DNA of 44,555 nt from UBA10906 sp049296695 (GCA_049296695.1 JBAQSX010000045.1:1-44555), one strand, 5' to 3'; shown: positions 14,566 through 24,352, counted from the first letter of the stretch. The notes: generated by a model from the sequence alone, not told the origin. Numbers and translations: made by a program.

Positions 14566-17439
14566 ATGCCTTTTCAAACTACTCTAACAAAACTCCCCGA
14601 ATTATTACAAATCCAAGTCAGTAATCACTTAGCCCAATTTCAAGACAAATTAAAAACCCTGCAACTTGAATTTAACCCAAGCCCTGATTTAGCCAGCGAC
14701 TTAATTAAAGTCTGGGCATCCAGTTTATTTGTCTCTGAAAACTGTGTGCGTGAACCACAACTATTACTGGAATTAATTAATTCAAACGATTTATTTATCG
14801 CTTATAGTCAAACAACTTATAGCGAGAAACTCAAACAATACACTATTAATGATGAAACCCATTTAATGAAACTATTGCGTCACTATCGCCGTAGAGAAAT
14901 GCTCAGAATTGCATGGCGCGATATAGCAGGTTTAGCTGATTTAAATGAAACCTTGCTTGAATTATCATGGCTTGCTGATAGTTGTATTCAATATGCTTTA
15001 GATTATTTATATCAAGTAGCCTGTGAAAAACGCGGCACACCCTTATTATCCAACGGACAGCCGCAACAAATAATTGTTTTGGGCATGGGTAAATTAGGCG
15101 CGTTTGAATTAAATTATTCATCCGATATTGATTTAATTTTTGCTTATGTTGAAAACGGCGTATTACCTGACAGAAAAAACACCAGTTATGGCGAATTCTT
15201 TACTAAATTATGCCAAAGTTTAGTCAGAGTATTAGATGATATTACTGTCGATGGTTTTGTGTTTCGCACCGATATACGTTTAAGACCTTATGGCGATAGT
15301 GGCGCGGTGATTATGACCTTTGATGGCATGGAACATTATTACTTAACCCAAGCCAGAGAATGGGAACGTTATGCCATGATTAAAGCGCGGCAAGTGGCGG
15401 GGGATTTTACTAGCGGCGCACAATTAATGAAAATGCTACAGGCTTTTGTGTATCGGCGGTATTTAGATTATGGCGCGTTTGCTGAATTACGTTCTTTAAA
15501 AGCGCAAATAAGCCAAGAATTACGCCGTAAAGATAGAGCCGATAATGTTAAATTAGGTTTGGGCGGTATTCGTGAAATTGAATTTATTGGACAAGCGTTT
15601 CAATTAATACGCGGCGGTAGTGAAAAACGCTTACAAATTCGCCCTATTATGCAAGTATTAAGCTTATTAGGTGAATTAAAACTCATTGCCCAACAAGACG
15701 CTGAACAATTAAAAACCGCTTATTGTTTTTTACGCCGCGTTGAAAATCATATCCAACAATACCAAGATAAACAAACCCACGATGTCCCCACCTTAACTAC
15801 TGCTCAGCAGAGTTTATTATATTCATTAGATTATAATGATTGGGATAGTTTTATCGCTGATTTAAATAAGGTTAGAAACCAAGTTCATAACTTATTTGAT
15901 GAGGTCTTTTCAGTCTCTAAACAACACAGTATCTCAGAGCAAGGTCAATTATTATGGTCGGGTAATTTAGCTGATAATGAATTAATTGAGTTATTCCAAG
16001 AACTAGGTTTTCAACAGATTGAAGATAATATCACTGCCTTGCGTTATTTTAAACAAAGCCCTGCCATTAGACGTTTAAGTAATAAAGGCTCTGCCACACT
16101 GGATTATTTAATGCCGCAAGTATTAGAGGCTTTAAAAACTATTAATAACCGTGATGAAACTTTAAAACGGGTGTTAAACTTATTTGAAGCCGTAGCTGGG
16201 CGCAGTGTTTATTTAGCTTTACTCGCTGAAAATCCACAAGCCTTAGCGCAATTATTAAAACTTACTTCCGCCAGCGCGTGGATTGCTCAGTATTTAGCCC
16301 AATATCCACTGTTATTTGATGAATTACTCGATGCCAGAACTTTATATGAGCCATTAAATAAAACCGACCTAGACTCGCAATTAAACAAACTTTGCGCTGA
16401 TATTGACTCGCAAGATTTAGAACGCTTAATGATAGTATTGCGCGAATTTAAACGCGCTAATGTTTTAAAAGTAGCATGCGCCGATATTATGGGCGTTATT
16501 CCTTTAATGGTGGTGAGCGATTATTTAACCTATATTGCCGAAAGTATTTTAAACTGTGTATTAATCAGAGCTTGGCAAATGCTAGTTGATAAACACGGTT
16601 CACCTGTTAATAGCAATAGTATTGAAGGTTTTGCCATTTTAGGGTTTGGTAAATTAGGCGGTATTGAATTAGGTTATGGTTCTGATTTAGATATGGTATT
16701 TTTATATAACCATCCAAACGGTAATGCTATGACTTTAGGTGGTGAAAAACCGATTAGTTGCAGTCAATTTTATGGACGTTTAGGGCAAAAAATCCGCCAT
16801 ATATTAGATACTAAATTATTATCGGGGGTATTATATGAAGTCGATATGCGTTTACGTCCTAGCGGGGATTCTGGCTTATTAGTGACGCATATTAATAGTT
16901 ATGAACCTTATTTAAAAAATCAAGCATGGACATGGGAACATCAAGCCTTAGTACGCGGACGTTTTATTACTGGGGATATGAATTTAAAAAGCGAATATGA
17001 AGCCATCCGTGCAAGAATACTAGCCCTGCCGCGTGATAATGAGGCGTTAAAAATAGAAGTGCGCGAGATGCGGCAAAAAATGCGAGATGCACATGCCCAA
17101 GATAATGCCAATAATGAAAAGAATCATTTATTTGATTTAAAACACGGCATTGGCGGTATTGCTGATATTGAATTTATGGTGCAGTTTGGTATTTTAGCGC
17201 AATCGGTTAATAATGAACAATTAACGCGTTATACTGATAATGTGCGTTTAATTGAGGCTTTAAAAACCCAAGGTTTTTTTAGTGAACATCAAGCAAAGCA
17301 ATTAACTTCTGCGTATTGCGCTTATCGTGATTATGGGCATAAACGGGTATTGCAAGGTAATAAAGCCGTTATTGATGATGAACAGGTTTTTGAAATGCGT
17401 GAACAAATAAAAATTATTTGGCACGCTATTATGGAGTGA
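14566..17439 (+). CDS. glnE: Glutamine synthetase adenylyltransferase / deadenylylase
   Basis: This bifunctional enzyme adds AMP to, and removes it from, glutamine synthetase in response to PII signals and so controls nitrogen assimilation. The 957 residues match the family (about 946 in E. coli). Two nucleotidyltransferase domains are present: VLGMGKLGAFELNYSSDIDL near residue 173 (deadenylylase half) and GFGKLGGIELGYGSDLDM near residue 693 (adenylylase half). Both are followed by the matching RLRPYGDSG and RLRPSGDSG blocks, then LGLGGIREIEFIGQ and LKHGIGGIADIEFMVQ. Both catalytic centres look intact. ATG at 14566 is used because upstream codons run back through the palindromic repeats and do not resemble GlnE. 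Confidence 0.94.
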   Translation: MPFQTTLTKLPELLQIQVSNHLAQFQDKLKTLQLEFNPSPDLASDLIKVWASSLFVSENCVREPQLLLELINSNDLFIAYSQTTYSEKLKQYTINDETHLMKLLRHYRRREMLRIAWRDIAGLADLNETLLELSWLADSCIQYALDYLYQVACEKRGTPLLSNGQPQQIIVLGMGKLGAFELNYSSDIDLIFAYVENGVLPDRKNTSYGEFFTKLCQSLVRVLDDITVDGFVFRTDIRLRPYGDSGAVIMTFDGMEHYYLTQAREWERYAMIKARQVAGDFTSGAQLMKMLQAFVYRRYLDYGAFAELRSLKAQISQELRRKDRADNVKLGLGGIREIEFIGQAFQLIRGGSEKRLQIRPIMQVLSLLGELKLIAQQDAEQLKTAYCFLRRVENHIQQYQDKQTHDVPTLTTAQQSLLYSLDYNDWDSFIADLNKVRNQVHNLFDEVFSVSKQHSISEQGQLLWSGNLADNELIELFQELGFQQIEDNITALRYFKQSPAIRRLSNKGSATLDYLMPQVLEALKTINNRDETLKRVLNLFEAVAGRSVYLALLAENPQALAQLLKLTSASAWIAQYLAQYPLLFDELLDARTLYEPLNKTDLDSQLNKLCADIDSQDLERLMIVLREFKRANVLKVACADIMGVIPLMVVSDYLTYIAESILNCVLIRAWQMLVDKHGSPVNSNSIEGFAILGFGKLGGIELGYGSDLDMVFLYNHPNGNAMTLGGEKPISCSQFYGRLGQKIRHILDTKLLSGVLYEVDMRLRPSGDSGLLVTHINSYEPYLKNQAWTWEHQALVRGRFITGDMNLKSEYEAIRARILALPRDNEALKIEVREMRQKMRDAHAQDNANNEKNHLFDLKHGIGGIADIEFMVQFGILAQSVNNEQLTRYTDNVRLIEALKTQGFFSEHQAKQLTSAYCAYRDYGHKRVLQGNKAVIDDEQVFEMREQIKIIWHAIME

Positions 17440-17845
17440 ATTAACTCAATATCTTATAAAACCCACGGGGTTTTAAAAACCTAGTATAGGGTTTCAAAAT
17501 CATTTGGTAATGCCTCAAATAGAATAAATACTACGATGTCATTCCAGCAGGGATGCTGGAATCCAGTTACAGGGATGTATTTATAACAATTACCATCCGT
17601 AGTTTCTGGATTTGTGCATCCATGCCGTTGGACATTCGTACTCTTTTGTAGTACTACCAATCATTTAATGACTATCTAAAATTGCGCAGAGTTTATTAAT
17701 GTAGGGGCAAATCATATTCGCCCTTAATAACAAGATGCTGTGCAAGGGCGAAATTATCCATGCTTTTAGTAACGCATCCAATATGAAAACCCTGTGGGGT
17801 TGTACAGGTTAGTTTAATGTAAAACCCTACTTTGGACAGTTTTTA
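17440..17845. other. Gene-free region rich in short palindromes after glnE
   Basis: No gene is seen. It holds TAAAACCC/GGGTTTTA at 17457-17475 with a second AAACC/GGGTTT pair to 17494; TTCCAGCA/TGCTGGAA at 17542-17561; and a GTAGGGGCAAAT motif at 17701 related to 24533-24556. The first hairpin may serve as the glnE terminator, although no T run follows it. Confidence 0.6.
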
Positions 17846-17982
17846 GGTAGTGATAAAATCACTTAGTTATTCATTAAGTATTATTGTCTTCAATACTAAC
17901 TGTCGATTAAAATTAATTAATCATGAGTATAAAATAAAATTTGTCTTAAATTATTATTTATTACGATATGATTATCACTACC
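17846..17982. mobile_element. MITE-like element with IS1 element B ends (137 bp)
   Basis: The element starts GGTAGTGATAAAATCACTTAG and ends in TATCACTACC, so both ends carry GGTAGTGATA, identical to the ends of IS1 element B at 1411-2231. It has no coding content. CGAAAA spans the right boundary of both elements. It looks like a non-autonomous derivative or deletion remnant of that IS. Confidence 0.6.
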
Positions 17983-18028
17983 GAAAAAAGAATTTAAAAG
18001 TTTCTGCGGGTGTGTGTTAAATATAAAG

Positions 18029-19600
18029 TTAAGCTAAATGTGCATAAGCCGCTAAGGTTTGTAAACGACTATCATCTAAAGGACTGCCAACGGTAAAATG
18101 ATAAAGGCTTTGAAAAGTTTCATCGCTCAGCCCTAATACTTCATGAACGCTATCATCAAAATAACAACCAATCCCTGTGCCACGCACACCTGCGGCTTCT
18201 GCTTGTAAATACAACACCTGCCCAATTAAACCCGCCTCCCAAAACAAATAGCGATACTGCCACGGTGCTTTTTGTAGCGGTTGAGAAAACTCAGCGACCA
18301 TCGCTAAACTAAACGCGCTATCACTGGCGATGGCTTGATGACACGATAGGGTTTTTGCCGCATTGCGACAATTACCGCTAATTAATCTGTAAAAAGGTAA
18401 AGGCGCGTCTACAGTTTGCCATTCAAATTTATCCGACATTGCCGCTTGTAAGGCGGTTAATTTGTCAGCGGTGCGCGGCAATGCGTATAAACCCGCCTCT
18501 AAGCCTTCAACGCGATGTACGAAAATAAACAAATGAATATGCGCGGGCAATGACCATAAATCAAACGGTAATTGTTCAGGTAAGGTGGCTGTTAAAATTT
18601 GATAAAAAGCCTGTTTGCTCAGACTTGCCTTAGGATTGAAGTGTTGCGCACTGCGTCGCTCACGAATGATTTGCGTGGCGGTTTTTTGGCAACTTGATGA
18701 AACATTTGCCAGTGGTAGAGGGCGCATTGTTAGTGGCTCAGTACGCGGTTTTTCGGTGGCTTGCGTAACTTCATTAATCACTTGCCATTGATAAAAGTGG
18801 CGTGAATTTAACGGCTCAGCTTTGCCTTGCCACTGCGCAGTTTGCGCGGCTTGGATTAATTCATCTAAATCATAAATTTCTGATTCTTGCGTATGAATAC
18901 GACATAAAACATCCGCGTATTCACGCTCATCGGCTTTAAAATCGTCATCACGATTTACGCCCAATAAGCTACTCAATTCTGCATCACTACATTGATTTAT
19001 CAATTCAACGCGCCAACCTAAAATCGCCGCCGCGTAACGCAAACAGCCCAGCGCGTGACCTATATCGTGCTGACAATAACGAAAGGCACGTTCGCCATAC
19101 TTCCACGCTTCACGCCAATGCACTGAACTCAAACCAATTAATACGCCACTGCTTTTTAACGGTTGTTCAAATAAACACCGCTGAGCTAAGGCATGTTGAT
19201 AAGGCTGATAATGATAAACGCCAGATGGTAGCCAACTGCTATCGGTATTAATCAGATAAGCCTCAGTTGGATGTAAATTACCGCTGGAGGGATTGCAACG
19301 TAACGCCCAACGGTCTGGGCCGTATTGTTTCCATGCTGATAAACCAAAGCTTAGTTCTAATAATAAGCCTAACGTGGTTTCATTTAAGGATTCAGCGGGA
19401 CGTGGCTGGGCAAGCTCTGAAAATAATACCTCACGCTCTGAGCCTGTTTTGGGTAGGTTAATCAGTTCAGAGCCTATAAAGTTACGAAAACCGCTGGGTT
19501 GGTCGTCCCAATCCAAGCTTTCGGGGCTTTTGGCGTAGCGTTGCAGGCTGTGTTTAGTTCTGTGGTGATAATTAAGAACATATTCGCTATCTAAATTCAT
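18029..19600 (-). CDS. SagB/ThcOx-type dehydrogenase with tandem nitroreductase domains
   Basis: This 523-residue protein has two nitroreductase-like FMN domains in a row. The N-terminal half has RCNPSSGNLHPTEAYLI and GVYHYQPYQHAL, typical of SagB-type azoline dehydrogenases. The C-terminal half starts IIRERRSAQHFNP and ends with EAGLIGQVLYLQAEAAGVRG and TGIGCYFDDSVHEVLGL, the classical nitroreductase signature. SagB relatives oxidise azolines in modified peptides, but no precursor peptide, cyclodehydratase or protease is seen nearby, so the substrate is unknown. The start overlaps the stop of the glutathione-transferase gene by four bases (ATGA), indicating coupled translation. Family assignment is firm; function is open. 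Confidence 0.83.
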   Translation of the reverse strand: MNLDSEYVLNYHHRTKHSLQRYAKSPESLDWDDQPSGFRNFIGSELINLPKTGSEREVLFSELAQPRPAESLNETTLGLLLELSFGLSAWKQYGPDRWALRCNPSSGNLHPTEAYLINTDSSWLPSGVYHYQPYQHALAQRCLFEQPLKSSGVLIGLSSVHWREAWKYGERAFRYCQHDIGHALGCLRYAAAILGWRVELINQCSDAELSSLLGVNRDDDFKADEREYADVLCRIHTQESEIYDLDELIQAAQTAQWQGKAEPLNSRHFYQWQVINEVTQATEKPRTEPLTMRPLPLANVSSSCQKTATQIIRERRSAQHFNPKASLSKQAFYQILTATLPEQLPFDLWSLPAHIHLFIFVHRVEGLEAGLYALPRTADKLTALQAAMSDKFEWQTVDAPLPFYRLISGNCRNAAKTLSCHQAIASDSAFSLAMVAEFSQPLQKAPWQYRYLFWEAGLIGQVLYLQAEAAGVRGTGIGCYFDDSVHEVLGLSDETFQSLYHFTVGSPLDDSRLQTLAAYAHLA

Positions 19601-20238
19601 TGTGACTCTCTAAGTAAACTAGCATAACCCTCTTCCATTAATACTTGTCTCACGGCAGGACGTTTAAGTAAACGTTGATAATGCGCCTCGCAATTTTCAG
19701 GCAGAATCATTTTTAAATGCTTTGCCCAAAATTCCACATAAAACAGCGCGGCATCGGCAATACTAAATTGACTGACCACATAATCGCGTCCTGCTAGCTG
19801 AGTATTCACAATAGCAAATGCCTCAGTGACTATTTTTTCACCTCGCGCCTTAATAGCGGGGTAGTCTGCATTATTAGGGCTGTATTTTTCGGTAGTAAAA
19901 ATGCGCGTAAAACCTTGTCCATGAATAGTATTCACCGCATAATTCATCATCTCTAATACGCGCACTTCTTCTTCTAAATTGTCAGGTAACAGCTTACGCT
20001 TAGGATAGTTTTTAGCCAGCCACCATGCAATGGCTTGAAATTCAGTTAAAACGCTACCGTCTTCACGCACTAAGGTGGGAATTGTGCCTTTGGGATTTAG
20101 GGCTAGATAATCAGCTTTATATTGGTCGCCTGCCATTAAATTGACTAAATACGCCTCAAAAACTAAGCCACATTCTTCTAATAAAATATGAATTCCTGTG
20201 CTACAAGAACCCTGTGTCATATAAAATTTGATATTCAT
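19597..20238 (-). CDS. Glutathione S-transferase family protein
   Basis: The 213 residues show the two-domain GST layout. The N-terminal thioredoxin-like half has KFYMTQGSCSTGIHILLEEC (active-site Ser/Cys region), NPKGTIPTLV (cis-Pro that holds glutathione) and LTEFQAIAWWLA (Glu-Ser-like loop, here EFQAI). The helical half contains DYVVSQFSIADAALFYVEFW, the usual N-capping box. It is the first gene of a two-gene unit, with the SagB-type gene overlapping its stop. A joint role in handling an electrophile or oxidised product is plausible but not shown. Confidence 0.85.
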   Translation of the reverse strand: MNIKFYMTQGSCSTGIHILLEECGLVFEAYLVNLMAGDQYKADYLALNPKGTIPTLVREDGSVLTEFQAIAWWLAKNYPKRKLLPDNLEEEVRVLEMMNYAVNTIHGQGFTRIFTTEKYSPNNADYPAIKARGEKIVTEAFAIVNTQLAGRDYVVSQFSIADAALFYVEFWAKHLKMILPENCEAHYQRLLKRPAVRQVLMEEGYASLLRESQ

Positions 20239-20621
20239 AACTATTGTTCACCTAAAAATTGACTGCTTGAAGATAGGCAATAGTTATTCCAATTATTTCA
20301 AGTGCTATAAAATTTGCTTAAAATAATACTAAAATGGGATTTAATAAATGATTATTTATTATTAATAACAAGTATTTAGAAGCGTGACACAAAGTAAGAG
20401 GAGGTATTAGTTTGTGTTTATAGGGGATTGCTTACCGTGGGAAATTGTTAGCTGTACAACAATATAAGGTTTTAATTTTATATTCTGGAGCAAAAAATTA
20501 TAATGTTTTACGCTAACTTAAAATTTTATTGGCTAATAGCCATTAGATAATAATTAATTAAAATCTAAAATTATTAGTGTATGCTGTGGTTAATTTTAAA
20601 GAGGGGAGATTTAAAAGCTGT
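20239..20621. other. AT-rich gap between purM terminator and GST gene
   Basis: No gene, RNA or strong palindrome is recognised here. It must include the promoter of the GST-SagB unit, but no clear -35/-10 pair stands out. Confidence 0.5.
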
Positions 20622-20658
20622 TAAATAAAACACGACTAATTTCAAAAAACCAGTCGTG
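20622..20658 (-). terminator. Terminator of purM
   Basis: On the minus strand CACGACT and AGTCGTG form a stem with a 14-base loop, followed by TTTTATTT, 26 bases after the purM stop. Confidence 0.7.
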
Positions 20659-20684
20659 ATTATTTTTAATCTGCAATAAAACAA

Positions 20685-21734
20685 CTAACAATAAACGACT
20701 TTTGCTTTACCTTCGCTGGCAATGACTTCACCAATAACAGTAACACTTTCACCTAATGAAGTTAATAATTCCAAAGTCTGGGATTCATCTTGCGCTGAAA
20801 CACAGACAATCATGCCTATGCCACAATTAAAAGTAATTAACATATCGGCTAAAGTGACATTACCTTGTTGTTGTAACCATTGAAATAAAGCGGGAAATTG
20901 CCACGCATTTAAATGAATACTGGCATTGGTATTATCAGGTAATACCCGTGGCAAGTTTTCAGTAATACCACCCCCTGTAATATGCGCAAACGCATGAACA
21001 TCCACTTGCCTTAATAAACTCAATAAAGATTTAACATAAATTTTAGTAGGCGTGAGTAATACCTCGCCTAAAGTAGAATCTTCAAAACTATCGTTTAAAT
21101 TAGAGCCGCTATGTTCAATAATTTTACGAATTAATGAATAACCATTGGAATGCGCCCCTGACGATGCTATGCCAATTAATTTATCGCCCACTTGCACTTT
21201 ACTACCATCGAGCATAAGACTTTTTTCAACAATGCCCACACAAAAGCCCGCTAAATCATAATCCCCCGCTGAGTACATGCCCGGCATTTCAGCGGTTTCA
21301 CCGCCCACTAAGGCGCAACCAGCGAGTTCACAACCTTTACCGATGCCTGAAATCACATCGGCGGCGGTATCGACTGATAGTTTGCCTGTGGCAAAATAAT
21401 CTAAGAAAAACAAAGGTTCTGCGCCTTGAACGATGATGTCATTGACGCACATGGCAACCAAATCAATGCCCACGGTGTCGTGTTTGTTTAAATCAATAGC
21501 CAATCTTAATTTAGTACCCACGCCGTCTGTGCCTGAGACCAAAACGGGATTTTTATATCGGTCTAAGGGTAATTCAAATAATGAACCAAAACCCCCCAAA
21601 CCTGCCATTACCCCTGCAATACGCGTTTTTGCGGCAATGGGTTTAATGCGTTCGACTAATTCATTACCTGCGGCAATATCGACACCCGCGCTTTGATAGG
21701 TTAAGTTTTGTGTATTTTCTGTAGTCACTGCCAT
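20685..21734 (-). CDS. purM: Phosphoribosylformylglycinamidine cyclo-ligase (AIR synthetase)
   Basis: It makes aminoimidazole ribotide from FGAM with ATP, step five of purine synthesis. The 349 residues match the family. Visible are YQSAGVDIAAGNELVERIKP at the start, LVSGTDGVGTKLRLA (ATP and phosphate loop), IDLVAMCVNDIIVQGAEPLF, GGETAEMPGMY, GIASSGAHSNGYSLIRKI and ITGGGITENLPRVLP. purN, often next to it, is not in the window. Transcription is probably single-gene, since a terminator follows and a divergent gene lies upstream. Confidence 0.95.
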   Translation of the reverse strand: MAVTTENTQNLTYQSAGVDIAAGNELVERIKPIAAKTRIAGVMAGLGGFGSLFELPLDRYKNPVLVSGTDGVGTKLRLAIDLNKHDTVGIDLVAMCVNDIIVQGAEPLFFLDYFATGKLSVDTAADVISGIGKGCELAGCALVGGETAEMPGMYSAGDYDLAGFCVGIVEKSLMLDGSKVQVGDKLIGIASSGAHSNGYSLIRKIIEHSGSNLNDSFEDSTLGEVLLTPTKIYVKSLLSLLRQVDVHAFAHITGGGITENLPRVLPDNTNASIHLNAWQFPALFQWLQQQGNVTLADMLITFNCGIGMIVCVSAQDESQTLELLTSLGESVTVIGEVIASEGKAKVVYC

Positions 21735-22054
21735 TCTCTGTTTAAAAAAATAATGCGCTTATTGTACACAAGACTTGCTGGTTTTAATGGTTTGGTAAAA
21801 AGTGTTTTAACGCGTATAAACTAAAGAGGACACTTTGGAATAATCGCCTCAATCCTTGTTATAAGTAAGTGAAATTCAAGGCGATAATCACTAAAGCGGC
21901 TTAAAAATAATGCTTGAAAGAATAAAAATTAATCGCTACTCTGAGATACGCTTAAAGCAAACTTGATTTAGTTTTTGCTAAAGCGGATATGAATCGCTAC
22001 TTTTATTGCTGTTAAATCCATTCACTATTCACCACGCGTTTGTTGAGAATCACC
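21735..22054. other. Divergent intergenic region purM / small exported protein
   Basis: About 320 bases without a gene. The only visible structure is a weak inverted pair, CCTTG near 21854 and CAAGG near 21879. Promoters for both neighbours should lie here, but none is convincing. Confidence 0.4.
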
Positions 22055-22456
22055 ATGAAAATAATAACAACTTATCGCCTTATAACAGGCGTTGCACTAC
22101 TACTGACCAATACCGCTTTTGCTTACAGCCCTGAAATGAAAGACGAGCAGTGTAAAAAACCTAAATTCACTGATTTTAGTTTGACTGAATACAACGCTAA
22201 AACCCAACCCGAAGTTGCTCCAGAATCGGAATTATTTTTTAAAGTGTCGCATTGGGTAGACCCTAACACCATTAAAGTCATTGCCAAAGGTAAAGAATTG
22301 CCTTTAACCATTGAAACTACTAGCACTTTTCATAAGGTGAATTTAAAAATTCCTGCTGAAATGACAGGTAGTTTTGTGCGTTTTAATACCACCGCTAAAG
22401 CCGTATTGGGTTGTGACCAACAACACGGCTGGCTGGTTAAGGTTGCTGAAAAATAA
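22055..22456 (+). CDS. Small exported protein of unknown function
   Basis: 133 residues with a clear signal peptide (MKIITTYRLITGVALLLTNTAFA, cut before YSPEM). The mature part has two cysteines (EQCKKPKF and VLGCDQQ), probably a disulfide, and a beta-rich stretch such as ELFFKVSHWVDPNTIKVIAK, suggesting a small Ig-like periplasmic fold. I do not recognise the family. ATG at 22055 is used; an in-frame TTG 15 bases upstream would only lengthen the signal peptide. It ends just before a GGAGTGCA palindrome, and copA lies 255 bases further on the same strand, so a metal-related role is possible but unproven. Confidence 0.75.
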   Translation: MKIITTYRLITGVALLLTNTAFAYSPEMKDEQCKKPKFTDFSLTEYNAKTQPEVAPESELFFKVSHWVDPNTIKVIAKGKELPLTIETTSTFHKVNLKIPAEMTGSFVRFNTTAKAVLGCDQQHGWLVKVAEK

Positions 22457-22464
22457 TCTATTTT

Positions 22465-22490
22465 GGAGTGCAAAACTTGTTTTGCACTCC
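22465..22490. repeat. Palindromic repeat, GGAGTGCA family (copy 2), likely bidirectional terminator
   Basis: GGAGTGCAAAAC and GTTTTGCACTCC form a 12-bp perfect stem with a 2-base loop between two convergent genes. It belongs to the same family as 14411 and 34789. Confidence 0.75.
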
Positions 22491-22492
22491 TG

Positions 22493-22624
22493 TTAATCCT
22501 CATCATCTTCATAAGGTTGCGCTTTAATATTCTCAGGTAATTTCATACTATTAGCCGAACGCAACAATAATAAAGCACTACCTAATACAAATAATAACGC
22601 CACAATAAATACAATAATCCACAT
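22493..22624 (-). CDS. DUF2897 family small membrane protein
   Basis: 43 residues: one transmembrane helix (MWIIVFIVALLFVLGSALLLL) and then a short polar tail ending YEDDED. This matches the tiny DUF2897 proteins of gammaproteobacteria, whose role is unknown. ATG at 22624 is chosen because GAGGAAC lies just ahead of it, while the longer upstream frame is not family-like. It is read away from copA. Confidence 0.7.
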   Translation of the reverse strand: MWIIVFIVALLFVLGSALLLLRSANSMKLPENIKAQPYEDDED

Positions 22625-22711
22625 TATTTGTTCCTCATTTTTATTAATTATCAAAAATAACAGTAACTGTTTTATAATCACTACACATTAAATTATAGCG
22701 GTGTATTTATA

Positions 22712-24352
22712 ATGACAGGTATTCATAATTTGCCTCAATTAGCTTCAATGTCTCGGCGTTCTTTTTTGAAAGGCTTGATGGCTTTAAGCTTATTGCCTTA
22801 TTTTAAAAGCACTCAAGCCCAAATACTCAGCGGCACTGAATTTCATTTAATTATTGGACAAACGCAGGTTAATTTTACAGGTGAACCCCGTTTTGCCACT
22901 ACCGTTAATGGTTCAATTCCCGCGCCTACTTTATATTGGCGTGAAGGTGACACGGTTACTTTGCAGGTGACTAATCAATTAAATGAAACAACCTCTATTC
23001 ATTGGCATGGTTTAATTTTACCTTATCAAATGGATGGCGCACACGGGGTAAGTTTTGCAGGTATTGCGCCCAATAGCACCTTTACTTATTGTTTTAAAGT
23101 TCAGCAATCAGGCACCTATTGGTATCACTCCCATTCAGGTATGCAAGAGCAAACGGGTTTATATGGCGCGATAGTCATTGAACCTTTAAATGGCGAATTA
23201 ATTAAAACTGAGCGCGATTATGTTGTTGTCTTATCCGATTGGACGGATGAAAATCCATTAAGCATACTTGATAAATTAAAAAAGCAGAGTAATTATTATA
23301 ATTTTAATCAATTAACTTTAGCTGATTTTATTGAAGACGTTAAACATAATGGTTTTAAGCAAGCGTTAAATAAGCGTGATATGTGGAATGCTATGCGCAT
23401 GAATATGACCGATTTATCCGATATATCGGCTTATACTTACTGTTATTTATTAAATGGTAATACCACACAAAACAATTGGACGGGGTTATTTAAAAAAGGT
23501 GAGAAAGTTCGCTTACGTTTTATTAATGCAGGGGCGCAAACTTTTTTTGATGTGCGCATTCCTAATTTAAAAATGACGGTGATTTCTGCCGATGGTCAAG
23601 CAGTTGAAGCTGTAGAAGTCGATGAATTTCGCATCGGTAATGCTGAGAATTACGATGTGATAATCACGCCTGAATTAGACGCTTATACGATTTTTGCGCA
23701 AAGCATAGATAGAACAGGTTATGCGCGTGGCACCTTGGCAATTACTGAGGGTTTAACTGCCGCTGTGCCTGAACTCGATAAAGCCCAGCCCTTATCGATG
23801 CTGGATATGATGGGCGATATGAGTAGCGACTTAGCAGTGCATCATGCCAGCAGTGAATATGGGGCGACTGTGGATATGCGAGTTGATACGCCGCGCACTA
23901 ATTTAGATGATGCTGGCATTGGTCTACGCGATAACGGGCGGCGTGTGTTGACTTACAGTGATTTGCACACCATTGGCGGCGCGTTAGATAAACGTTCGCC
24001 TGAACGTGAGTTAGAACTGCATTTAACAGGTAATATGGAACGTTATAGCTGGTCGTTTGATGGCGTAGAGTTTAGCGATTCAACCCCCATTCATTTTCAT
24101 TATGGTGAGCGGTTGCGGGTGATTTTAGTCAATGACACCATGATGACCCACCCTATTCATTTGCATGGGATGTGGAGTGAATTAGAAAGCCCCGAAGGTG
24201 AGTTTCAAGTGCGCAAACACACCATTGTCGTACAACCCGCGCAACGTATTAGCTTTTTAGTCACCGCAGACGCGTTGGGTTATTGGGCGTGGCATTGTCA
24301 TTTGTTTTATCACATGCACACGGGTATGTTTCGGGTGGTGGTGGTGTCATGA
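22712..24352 (+). CDS. copA: CopA-type multicopper oxidase
   Basis: This is a periplasmic copper-resistance oxidase, probably oxidising Cu(I). The 546 residues carry a twin-arginine signal (SRRSFLKGLMALSLLPYF, export in folded form) and three cupredoxin domains. All copper motifs are present: IHWHGL, GTYWYHSHSGMQEQTGLYG, MTHPIHLHGMW and WAWHCHLFYHMHTGMFR, giving the type 1, 2 and 3 ligands and an axial Met. A Met-rich patch (MLDMMGDMSS) lies near residue 370, as in other CopA proteins. A second possible start is the Met just before SRRSF. Its stop overlaps the ATG of a short broken frame that looks like the start of a lost gene, while the usual partner copB lies about 8 kb downstream. Confidence 0.93.
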   Translation: MTGIHNLPQLASMSRRSFLKGLMALSLLPYFKSTQAQILSGTEFHLIIGQTQVNFTGEPRFATTVNGSIPAPTLYWREGDTVTLQVTNQLNETTSIHWHGLILPYQMDGAHGVSFAGIAPNSTFTYCFKVQQSGTYWYHSHSGMQEQTGLYGAIVIEPLNGELIKTERDYVVVLSDWTDENPLSILDKLKKQSNYYNFNQLTLADFIEDVKHNGFKQALNKRDMWNAMRMNMTDLSDISAYTYCYLLNGNTTQNNWTGLFKKGEKVRLRFINAGAQTFFDVRIPNLKMTVISADGQAVEAVEVDEFRIGNAENYDVIITPELDAYTIFAQSIDRTGYARGTLAITEGLTAAVPELDKAQPLSMLDMMGDMSSDLAVHHASSEYGATVDMRVDTPRTNLDDAGIGLRDNGRRVLTYSDLHTIGGALDKRSPERELELHLTGNMERYSWSFDGVEFSDSTPIHFHYGERLRVILVNDTMMTHPIHLHGMWSELESPEGEFQVRKHTIVVQPAQRISFLVTADALGYWAWHCHLFYHMHTGMFRVVVVS

